Shown: positions 1 to 5,398 of the stretch, piece after piece
Layout: every line of letters starts with the position of its first letter
Position numbering within the stretch: position 1 is the first letter of the stretch
Origin: Candidatus Poribacteria bacterium
GTDB taxonomy: Bacteria > Poribacteria > WGA-4E > WGA-3G
Assembly: GCA_009835515.1 (NCBI GenBank)
Contig: VXXH01000177.1
Coordinates: 1 to 5,398 of the forward strand
Direction: 5' to 3'
DNA length: 5,398 bases
Position numbers and translations under genes: made by a program
The notes under the pieces: generated by a model
What the model saw: the letters and a program-made list of their open reading frames with translations, nothing else
Told to the model about the DNA's origin: nothing
The model's database searches: none

Positions 1-168
1 AAAGAGGGCGCGATGCAGCGTGAGGAATTCGCTACGCTTACCATCGAAGTACCGATGGATAGCACAGCACAACGCGCCGCTATTATAGAATTGTGTGAGC
101 TCCTTGACCAGGAATGGGTTATGGTTAACGTTGAGGGCAAAACGGTCGTGGCTGTCAGCACCGCTTGA
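1..168 (+). CDS. 3' end of an unidentified gene (possible ACT-like C-terminus)
   Basis: The frame is open from the first base and ends in TGA at 166-168, giving 55 residues that end VVAVSTA. The start most likely lies outside the window. An in-frame ATG at 13 with GAGGG at 4-8 could in principle start a 51-residue protein, so a complete small gene is not excluded. The residues suggest a strand (FATLTIEVP), a helix (roughly AQRAAIIELCELLDQ) and another strand (VMVNVEGKTVVAVS). That beta-alpha-beta order is reminiscent of half of an ACT-type regulatory domain, as found at the end of aspartate kinases and other amino-acid enzymes, but no diagnostic motif is present and I do not recognise the family. 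Codon use looks like that of the neighbouring genes. The coding call is fairly secure because of the open frame and protein-like composition; the ACT idea is a guess. Confidence 0.6.
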   Translation, partial: KEGAMQREEFATLTIEVPMDSTAQRAAIIELCELLDQEWVMVNVEGKTVVAVSTA

Positions 169-177
169 TTTAATAGT

Positions 178-267
178 TTTCAGTTATCGGTAAAGAAGTT
201 GCCAGTATCCAGTGTCCAGTTGCCAGAAAGGACACATCTGGTGACTGGACACTGCTGATAACTGAAA
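178..267. repeat. 90-bp nested inverted repeat, MITE- or REP-like
   Basis: The outer arms are an 11-bp perfect inverted repeat: TTTCAGTTATC at 178-188 and GATAACTGAAA at 257-267. An inner pair of 17-bp arms lies at 210-226 and 238-254, with 15 of 17 positions complementary and the two exceptions G-T, so an RNA copy would pair throughout with an 11-nt loop (227-237). The left inner arm is part of a heptad repeat in which CCAG recurs every 7 bases at 202, 209, 216 and 223. A third GATAACTG lies at 311-318, just before the next start codon. The element fills most of the spacer and has no coding capacity. This is what a small non-autonomous mobile repeat or REP-type palindrome looks like; a T-run at 270-274 also allows a terminator or attenuator role. 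No flanking target-site duplication was identified. Confidence 0.75.
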
Positions 268-327
268 GATTTTTCGTAGAAAAAATCGCACTGTTCTCAC
301 TGCGAAGCATGATAACTGTTAAAAAAT

Positions 328-1470
328 ATGAAAAAGAAATGGCTTTTTACCCCCGGCCCCACGCCGATTCCGCCCGAAGCATTGTTGGCGATGGCGCAAC
401 CGATTGATTACCACCGCAGCGAAGATACTGTCGCATTAATTAAAGACGTTCTCGAAAAACTCAAACATGTTTTCCAAACCGAGAACGATGTCCTCTTCTT
501 AACATCATCTGGTACCGGTGGTATGGAAGGTGCAGTTGCGAATCTACTGTCTCGTGGAGACAAAGTGATTGTGATCCGGAGTGGTAAATTCGGGGAACGC
601 TGGGGCGACATCTGCACCGCCTTCGGGGTTGAAATTATACCGATTGACGTAACGTATGGAAATTCTGTTGACCCGCAGGCAGTAGAAACGCTTTTAGTTG
701 AACATCCTGATGTAAAAGCGGTTTACGCAACACTTTGTGAGACCTCGACGGGTGTTCTACACGACATTGAGGCACTCGCACGCCTGACCCGAGTGCGCCC
801 AACACTCTTGATTGTTGATGCTGTCAGCGGACTCGGTGCTGACGATTTACAGATGGACAATTGGGGTGTGGATGTCGTTGTTTCTTGTGCGCAAAAAGGG
901 TTGATGACCCCACCCGGGCTATCGATCGTAGCACTCAATCAGCGTGCCTGGGAGGCAGTTGAGCGTTCTGACCTCCCGAAATATTATTTTGACTTCCGTA
1001 AGGCTTATGAGACCGGCTTACAGGGTTCTGTCCCCTATACACCGGCAGTGACACTGCTGACGGCACTGCAATGTGCGCTAAATCGCATCTGTGAAGAGGG
1101 TATCCGTAGGACGATTGCGCGTCACAGCCGCTTAGCTGCTGCGACCCGAAGTGCAGTTAAGGCGTTAGGGCTTTCCCTGTTTGCGGTATCGCCAGCGAAT
1201 ACTGTAACATCAATCCGGTTACCAGAAGCAGTTGATGGGAAGGCTTTCATCAATCTGATGCTCGGCGAATACGGTATCACCTATGCTGGTGGTCAGAGCC
1301 AGTTAAGTGGAAAAATCGTCCGAATTGCACACCTCGGTTGGATGAATGAAAACGACGTTATCGTCGCTATTTCTGCGTTTGAGCGCGGATTAGTGGAAAT
1401 CGGTTGTGATATTCCGCTCGGTGCCGGAGTTACCGCTGCACAAGAGGTTTTTCGTGTTCTTAAATATTAG
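328..1470 (+). CDS. class V aminotransferase, alanine-glyoxylate / serine-pyruvate type
   Basis: This 380-residue protein is a PLP-dependent fold-type I aminotransferase, full length for its group. It opens with the typical TPGPTPIP (8-15), followed by YHR (28-30), the cofactor phosphate loop SSGTGGMEG (60-68), ETSTGV (138-143), the pyridine-binding aspartate in VDAVSG (D164) and the Schiff-base lysine in SCAQKG (K190). The arginine in VRIAHLG (R332) matches the substrate-carboxylate residue of the family. The family moves amino groups between alanine, serine or related donors and glyoxylate, pyruvate or hydroxypyruvate, in the cytosol. Exact substrates cannot be read from sequence; some members serve in glycine and serine synthesis and some as phosphoserine aminotransferases. 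The start at 328 is kept because the next ATG (391) would remove the TPGPTP motif, although no Shine-Dalgarno sequence precedes it. A serine acetyltransferase-like gene follows after 92 bp, which fits a role in serine metabolism. Confidence 0.93.
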   Translation: MKKKWLFTPGPTPIPPEALLAMAQPIDYHRSEDTVALIKDVLEKLKHVFQTENDVLFLTSSGTGGMEGAVANLLSRGDKVIVIRSGKFGERWGDICTAFGVEIIPIDVTYGNSVDPQAVETLLVEHPDVKAVYATLCETSTGVLHDIEALARLTRVRPTLLIVDAVSGLGADDLQMDNWGVDVVVSCAQKGLMTPPGLSIVALNQRAWEAVERSDLPKYYFDFRKAYETGLQGSVPYTPAVTLLTALQCALNRICEEGIRRTIARHSRLAAATRSAVKALGLSLFAVSPANTVTSIRLPEAVDGKAFINLMLGEYGITYAGGQSQLSGKIVRIAHLGWMNENDVIVAISAFERGLVEIGCDIPLGAGVTAAQEVFRVLKY

Positions 1471-1544
1471 GTTTCTGCTCCGATTCTTCCGATGTCAAAA
1501 TCGGGTTTCCGATAAAAAAACAAAAACGTAGTCCGTAATGTAAT

Positions 1545-1550
1545 GGAGGA
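1545..1550 (+). promoter_or_regulatory. ribosome binding site GGAGGA for the acetyltransferase gene
   Basis: GGAGGA is a near-perfect anti-16S match and lies 12 bases before the ATG at 1563, slightly further than ideal. It is the strongest Shine-Dalgarno sequence in this spacer and favours the upstream start. The rival ATG at 1617 has only AAGGA, 11 bases ahead of it. Confidence 0.5.
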
Positions 1551-1562
1551 CGGGTCTACGGA

Positions 1563-2891
1563 ATGAAACTTCAAAGTACCGACTCACCTCACCGAACCGC
1601 AAGGAAAGTTAAAAGTATGTCTGAGACGACACTTTTTGATGCCTCGTATGAGCAGCGAAAAAAGCCGCTACTAACCCAGACGTTAGAACGGCTCCGTCCC
1701 ATTTATAGTAAGTCGGAATTGGATTTTTTACGTATTGATAGTATGAGTCGCGAGGGATTAGCACAACGTTCCGGGCGCGGGTTTGTCAATCGGGATATCC
1801 TTGAAACGGTACTCGGCAATTTGCTTGAATGTGTCGCGCCAGGGTCACACAATGCGCCGCATCTCGCGCATCAGAAACGCGAACTTGCCGAGGCAATCGA
1901 AGAGGTGGCGGACCAACTCTATGCAATGGTCGCACAATCTTTTTTGGCTGTCAAAGACGAAACACCACTTGATACTGCGCTTGAAACTGCTTTTTCGCTG
2001 CTCTCGGAACTACCGCGGTTTAAAAGTCGAGCACTCTGGAATCGATTCGCCTCTCTCAAAGACCCTGCTGTTTGGGATGCGTATCTTCTTCACACCGGTA
2101 TTTCACGAGAAAAACTCGCAGCCATTGATTTTCGATCCCAAGTTGACACCGCAATTCAGGAGCGAACCTTTGAACCGTATCAAGACTTTCTCGGCACGCT
2201 GAATCTTGCCGCCGTTTTGGACTATCAACTCCAATTGGTAGGGAGTACGTACCCAGGGTGGCGTGTGCTCTTTTACCACGATGTCGCACACGCTTTGACG
2301 TGCAGTGAAGCCCCCGAGGAGAGTCCAGACATCCAAAGAGTCCCTGTCCCTCTGTTGCCGCGTGCTATTTCCGAACTCGCCGGACGTTACTATCAAGCCG
2401 ATTTACACCCCGAAACACAGATCGGCGACGCGAATTTCCTTGAACATCCGCATCGCGGCGTAACCACTGGACAAACAGGAATTATCGGTTCTGGATGCGT
2501 TATCTATCCGAGTACATTTGGTGGATTGAGCGTCAAAGTCAAGCAACGGCATCCGGTTATCGGCGACTTTGTTGAAGTCGGTACCGATACCAGTCTTCTC
2601 GGACCCGTTCAAATCGACGACTATTGTACCATAGGCACCAACACCGAAATCTACGGGTTCGTTGAAATTGCGCAGCGATGCCGTATCGGTTCATCGGTTG
2701 TTATTGGAACTATTCGTGGCGCGTCGGAAAGCCCTGGACGAATTTATATAGGGGATGAGGTACGCATCGGAGATGGTACCGTCATTGAAAACACATCGGA
2801 AATGGACTTGATTATACCCAACCGCGCACAGATTCCCGCACGAAGTCACGTCGCAAACGACGGGTTCGGATTCCCGCGATATATAGTCTGA
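1563..2891 (+). CDS. serine O-acetyltransferase-like protein with left-handed beta-helix
   Basis: The protein has 442 residues. The C-terminal part from about 278 is a hexapeptide-repeat beta-helix aligning with serine acetyltransferase: ADLHPETQIG (279-288) for VDIHPxAxIG, FLEHPHRGV (292-300) for the catalytic xDHxTGV, GGLSVK (320-325) near the usual GALSF, and KQRHPVIGD (327-335). The catalytic dyad of E. coli CysE, Asp143 and His158, is kept as D280 and H295, and His193 as H330; Asp157 is replaced by E294. The reaction would be acetyl-CoA plus L-serine giving O-acetylserine, the cysteine precursor. Residues 20-265 are a mostly helical N-terminal region, with only a loose likeness to the CysE N-domain; more hexapeptide coils extend to about 410, beyond a typical CysE end. 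The start could instead be M19 (ATG at 1617), dropping a basic 18-residue leader. Another acyltransferase of this fold remains possible given the altered active-site loop. Confidence 0.8.
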   Translation: MKLQSTDSPHRTARKVKSMSETTLFDASYEQRKKPLLTQTLERLRPIYSKSELDFLRIDSMSREGLAQRSGRGFVNRDILETVLGNLLECVAPGSHNAPHLAHQKRELAEAIEEVADQLYAMVAQSFLAVKDETPLDTALETAFSLLSELPRFKSRALWNRFASLKDPAVWDAYLLHTGISREKLAAIDFRSQVDTAIQERTFEPYQDFLGTLNLAAVLDYQLQLVGSTYPGWRVLFYHDVAHALTCSEAPEESPDIQRVPVPLLPRAISELAGRYYQADLHPETQIGDANFLEHPHRGVTTGQTGIIGSGCVIYPSTFGGLSVKVKQRHPVIGDFVEVGTDTSLLGPVQIDDYCTIGTNTEIYGFVEIAQRCRIGSSVVIGTIRGASESPGRIYIGDEVRIGDGTVIENTSEMDLIIPNRAQIPARSHVANDGFGFPRYIV

Positions 2892-2907
2892 CTATGGAGA
2901 ATAGAAA

Positions 2908-2997
2908 ATGAACGACTACCGCGTCCTTTATTTTTTTGATAAACATGTTAGAGAGATTACGATTCATCAAGTCGGACACCGGAGCAAAGTCTATTAA
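2908..2997 (+). pseudogene. C-terminal remnant of a RelE-family toxin
   Basis: A 29-codon frame starts at ATG 2908, with GGAGA at 2896-2900 seven bases upstream, and ends in TAA. Its product begins MNDYRVLYFFDKH and ends ITIHQVGHRSKVY. This matches the end of RelE/ParE-superfamily mRNA interferases, whose C-terminus reads roughly DYRVxYxID...VxVxxVGHRxxVY. The residues corresponding to E. coli RelE Arg61, Arg81 and Tyr87 are present as R5, R25 and Y29. The N-terminal two thirds, including the Lys52/Lys54 region, are missing: the frame upstream has a TAG at 2902-2904 and then runs into the acetyltransferase gene, and no antitoxin gene is nearby. I infer a decayed toxin gene left by deletion. 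The ribosome site means a short peptide could still be made, but nuclease activity is not expected. Homology rests on a short segment, so certainty is moderate. Confidence 0.6.
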
Positions 2998-3039
2998 GTA
3001 TAACCATTCCCGTCCATTGTCAGAAAAATATGAGGCAAT

Positions 3040-4641
3040 ATGAAAAAGATAGCGCGCGCTTTGATTAGCGTCTACGACAAAACGGACCTTTTAGAAATAG
3101 CAACTGCCCTTGCACAACGTGGTGTGGAAATCCTTTCCACCGGCGGCACGGCACAACACCTTCGGGACGCACGGATTGACATCGTTGATGTTTCCGATTA
3201 CACCGGCTTTCCTGAAATGATGGATGGTCGGGTCAAAACCCTCCATCCCAAAATCCATGGCGGCCTCCTCGCTGAACGAGATAATGCCGAACACAACGCA
3301 CAAGCGGAAGCACACGATATCGGTTCCATTGACATAGTGATATGCAACCTATATCCGTTTGAAGCAACTGTCGCCAAGCCAGATGTAACACTTCCCGAAG
3401 CGATTGAGAATATTGACATCGGCGGTCCGACGATGATTCGTGCGGCGGCAAAAAATTATCGACACGTCGCTGCCCTCACGGATCCGAGCCAATACCCACA
3501 AATTATTGCCGACTTAGATGCCAATGACGGCTGCCTCTCGGAAGCACGGCGATTTGAATTGGCAAAAGCAGCGTTTGCGCATACCGCTCACTACGACACT
3601 GCAATTGCTGCCTATCTTACCAATAATGATTCCCCTCTGATAACGGGGGTTAATAAAGCAGAGGATTCCGAAACAGACGCATTCGCGGATAACCTAACCC
3701 TCCATTTCAAGAAGGAACGTACACTCCGTTATGGCGAAAACCCACATCAGCGCGCCGCTTTCTACAGAACTGAAACCACACCAGGGCCATCCGCTGCATG
3801 GGCGAACCAACGCAGCGGACAACCGCTCTCTTTCAATAATCTTCTTGATTTAGAAGCTGCTTTGGAAATCGTCAAAGACTTTAAGACCCCCGCCTGTGCC
3901 ATTATCAAACATAACAATCCGTGTGGACTCGCGACGGCTGGCAATTTACAAGAAGCCTTCACAAATGCCTTGGAATGTGATCGTACCTCTGCCTTCGGTT
4001 CGATTGTCGGATTAAATCGTAAGGTAACAATCCAGACAGCGAACACGATTCGTGAGGCGGCACAGGCAGGCGTAAAAATTGACGCGATTATCGCACCGAG
4101 TTATACCGAAAAAGCATTACGTGCATTGTCGCGTGTCAAACGCCGTCCGATTCTGGAAGTTGGGTCGCTTTCGACTGCGGCCCCTGTTTTGCCAGTTCGC
4201 AATATTACCGGTGGTGTCCTCATCCAAGATCCCGACATCCACGAGATGAAAGCAGAGGCACTACAAGTTGCCACAAAACGCAAACCGACAGATGAAGAGA
4301 TAGATGCCTTACTTTTCGCGTGGAAAGCGTGCAAACACGTCAAATCCAACTGCATCCTGCTTGCCAACGGCACACAGAGCGTCGGTATCGGAGCCGGACA
4401 GATGAGCCGCGTGGATGCCGCGATTATAGCTATCCGAAAGGCGGGTGAAAAGGCGAAGGGAGCAGTATTAGCCTCGGATGCCTACTTTCCATTTCCTGAC
4501 GGCGTTGAGATTGCCGGTGAGGCGGGCATCAGTGCGATTATCCAACCCGGTGGTTCCGTCAACGACGAGCCTGTGATTGAGACTGCTGACGCTTACGGCA
4601 TGGCGATGGTGCTAACAAGCATCCGACATTTCCGGCATTAA
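3040..4641 (+). CDS. purH: bifunctional AICAR formyltransferase / IMP cyclohydrolase
   Basis: At 533 residues this is a full-length PurH, which catalyses the last two steps of de novo purine synthesis: formylation of AICAR with 10-formyltetrahydrofolate and ring closure of FAICAR to IMP, in the cytosol. The N-terminal cyclohydrolase domain (MGS-like fold, about 1-195) shows ALISVYDK (7-14), STGGT (33-37), [11 protein letters not shown] (65-75), CNLYPF (102-107), NIDIGGP (124-130) and RAAAKN (134-139). Lys66, Tyr105, Asp126 and Lys138 match the known cyclohydrolase residues. The formyltransferase part shows LRYGENPHQ (229-237), [12 protein letters not shown] (263-274) and the catalytic Lys290-His291 in KHNNPCG, then SNCILL (436-441), [10 protein letters not shown] (451-460) and the C-terminal [17 protein letters not shown] at 3032-3035 precedes the ATG by four bases. 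No other purine gene is in the window. Nothing is broken or unusual. Confidence 0.98.
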   Translation: MKKIARALISVYDKTDLLEIATALAQRGVEILSTGGTAQHLRDARIDIVDVSDYTGFPEMMDGRVKTLHPKIHGGLLAERDNAEHNAQAEAHDIGSIDIVICNLYPFEATVAKPDVTLPEAIENIDIGGPTMIRAAAKNYRHVAALTDPSQYPQIIADLDANDGCLSEARRFELAKAAFAHTAHYDTAIAAYLTNNDSPLITGVNKAEDSETDAFADNLTLHFKKERTLRYGENPHQRAAFYRTETTPGPSAAWANQRSGQPLSFNNLLDLEAALEIVKDFKTPACAIIKHNNPCGLATAGNLQEAFTNALECDRTSAFGSIVGLNRKVTIQTANTIREAAQAGVKIDAIIAPSYTEKALRALSRVKRRPILEVGSLSTAAPVLPVRNITGGVLIQDPDIHEMKAEALQVATKRKPTDEEIDALLFAWKACKHVKSNCILLANGTQSVGIGAGQMSRVDAAIIAIRKAGEKAKGAVLASDAYFPFPDGVEIAGEAGISAIIQPGGSVNDEPVIETADAYGMAMVLTSIRHFRH

Positions 4642-4710
4642 GACCAATGTCTAACAGTTAGGGTATTAGGATCAACAAGAGAACTTTGTGTGAATATGGA
4701 TGCCTAACTT

Positions 4711-4716
4711 GAGGTG
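4711..4716 (+). promoter_or_regulatory. ribosome binding site GAGGTG that fixes the HD-gene start
   Basis: GAGGTG ends three bases before the ATG at 4720, with the GAGG core five bases away, a workable spacing. The alternative in-frame GTG at 4714 lies inside this element and would have no Shine-Dalgarno sequence of its own, so the ATG is preferred. Confidence 0.55.
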
Positions 4717-4719
4717 AAT

Positions 4720-5235
4720 ATGGTAAATTTAGAAGCAGTTTGGTATCGGGTGCTAAAAGACACCTCTGTTGCACATTCCTCTATACACGGTCCCGATCAT
4801 TGGGCACGTGTTGAAAGGAATGGTCTTTATGTGGCACAGAAAACAGGAGCTGATAAGATAATCGTTCAGTTGTTCGCAGTATTCCATGACTGCATGCGCC
4901 AGAACGATGATATTGATCCTGGGCATGGACGTAGAGGTGCCGAATATGCCGTTCAAATCAAAAATGAACTCATCAATATCCCCTCGGACGACTTTGATAA
5001 ATTTTACTATGCATGTGAATGGCATACGGATCAGAGAACGACGGATGATGTTACGATCGCAGCATGCTGGGATGCCGATCGATTGGATATAGGTCGAGTC
5101 GGATATATATTAGACCCTCAATACATGAATTCCAAACCCGCCCAAGAAATAGCCAAACGCGATGATATTAGGGTCTTAGACCGCGTTGAGGCAAGGAATT
5201 GGGAAAAATTGGTTTGCAGATCAAATGTACGCTGA
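4720..5235 (+). CDS. small HD-domain protein, putative metal-dependent phosphohydrolase
   Basis: This predicted 171-residue soluble protein carries the HD-superfamily metal-ligand pattern. Numbered from the ATG at 4720: SSIHGPDHWARV (20-31) supplies H23 and H27, FHD (55-57) is the signature His-Asp pair, DPGHGRRGAEYA (66-77) and CEWHTD (99-104) add further histidines, and CWDADRLDIGRVG (116-128) supplies the late aspartates D118/D120. HD proteins usually hydrolyse phosphate esters such as nucleotides or signalling nucleotides. I recognise the HGxxHW...FAxxHD...DADRLDxxRVG layout as a recurring small uncharacterised HD type, but know no proven substrate. An in-frame GTG at 4714 would add two residues; the ribosome site argues against it. 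The gene lies 78 bp after purH with no clear terminator between, so co-transcription is possible, and a nucleotide substrate is a tempting but unsupported inference. Confidence 0.85.
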   Translation: MVNLEAVWYRVLKDTSVAHSSIHGPDHWARVERNGLYVAQKTGADKIIVQLFAVFHDCMRQNDDIDPGHGRRGAEYAVQIKNELINIPSDDFDKFYYACEWHTDQRTTDDVTIAACWDADRLDIGRVGYILDPQYMNSKPAQEIAKRDDIRVLDRVEARNWEKLVCRSNVR

Positions 5236-5254
5236 TTTTCACAGACTGTACAAT

Positions 5255-5279
5255 AGGAGACAGATATTTTCTGTTTCTT
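5255..5279 (+). terminator. weak hairpin after the HD gene
   Basis: Bases 5255-5264 (AGGAGACAGA) can pair with 5270-5279 (TCTGTTTCTT) as RNA: ten pairs including two G-U, around a five-base loop. The core ACAGA/TCTGT is perfect. It begins 20 bases after the HD-gene stop codon and its 3' arm is U-rich, so it could act as a weak terminator, but it is AU-rich and lacks a separate T-tract. A chance palindrome is possible. Confidence 0.3.
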
Positions 5280-5335
5280 TCGATTGACTGAGATATGGGC
5301 AATTTCCTATTTGACGCTACAGTTTTTGAACAAAC

Positions 5336-5364
5336 TGGACATTCGACGATTTTTGTGATATTCT
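5336..5364 (+). promoter_or_regulatory. sigma-70-type promoter with extended -10, facing out of the window
   Basis: TGGACA at 5336-5341 and TATTCT at 5359-5364 are separated by exactly 17 bases, and TG at 5356-5357 gives an extended -10 (TGATATTCT). Each hexamer has one or two mismatches to the consensus. Transcription would begin near 5371 and run off the right edge, implying a + strand gene just beyond it. An inverted repeat, CAGTTT (5320-5325) with AAACTG (5332-5337), overlaps the -35 edge and could be an operator. Confidence 0.5.
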
Positions 5365-5398
5365 ATGCCCAGAAAAATACTACAACTCATCTCGGATT

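Noticed and set aside
202..254. CRISPR-like repeat array
   Set aside because: The repeated unit is a 7-base heptad with no spacers of 30-40 bases, and no cas gene is present.
1489..1504. Possible terminator hairpin CCGAT / ATCGG after the aminotransferase gene
   Set aside because: The stem is only five to six base pairs, and no T-tract follows on the + strand; the A-rich run downstream does not help a + strand terminator.
1783..2202. Alternative-frame open reading frame of 139 codons inside the acetyltransferase gene
   Set aside because: Its product resembles no protein and has shadow-like composition, while the overlapping frame carries a clear conserved enzyme.
2999..3004. TATAAC as a -10 box for a purH promoter
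   Set aside because: No acceptable -35 hexamer lies 16-18 bases upstream; the matching positions read ACACCG.
4651..4661. Short palindrome CTAACAGTTAG between purH and the HD gene
   Set aside because: Five-base arms around one base, without a T-tract or repeat elsewhere in the window; expected by chance.
4714..4719. GTG at 4714 as the start of the HD gene
   Set aside because: It sits within the GAGGTG that serves as ribosome site for the ATG at 4720 and has no Shine-Dalgarno sequence of its own.
4753..5025. Antisense open frame of 90 codons over the HD gene
   Set aside because: Opposite-strand shadow of a gene with conserved HD motifs; no ribosome site or recognisable product.

Overview
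The window is a stretch of bacterial chromosome with four complete protein genes, one gene cut by the left edge and one short toxin-like remnant, all on the + strand. GC content is moderate, and spacers are 70-165 bp. No tRNA, rRNA, CRISPR array, transposase or phage gene is visible, and no gene-free stretch exceeds 300 bases. The organism cannot be fixed from these genes. A sequence-rich intergenic repeat with CCAG heptads and CAGTTATC ends, and the style of the proteins, remind me of uncultured Candidatus Poribacteria or a similar lineage; this is recollection, not evidence in the window.

Layout: (1) 1-168, the 3' end of an unidentified gene, with a weak resemblance to a beta-alpha-beta unit of an ACT domain. 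(2) 169-327, a spacer almost filled by a 90-bp nested inverted repeat at 178-267. (3) 328-1470, a PLP-dependent class V aminotransferase of the alanine-glyoxylate / serine-pyruvate group. (4) 1563-2891, a serine O-acetyltransferase-like protein with a long N-terminal region and a C-terminal left-handed beta-helix. (5) 2908-2997, a 29-codon open frame matching only the C-terminal end of RelE-family toxins. (6) 3040-4641, purH, the bifunctional enzyme of the last two steps of IMP synthesis. (7) 4720-5235, a small HD-domain protein of unknown function. (8) 5236-5398, a spacer with a weak hairpin and a good sigma-70-type promoter that points out of the right edge.

How they fit together: the aminotransferase and the acetyltransferase are plausible neighbours in serine metabolism, since one may make or use serine and the other activates serine for cysteine synthesis. 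purH is a housekeeping purine gene with no partner here (purN, purD and others are absent). The HD protein follows purH at 78 bp and could be co-transcribed. No elaborate new system is evident. The points most worth a second look are the nested repeat, the RelE remnant, and the divergent acetyltransferase.
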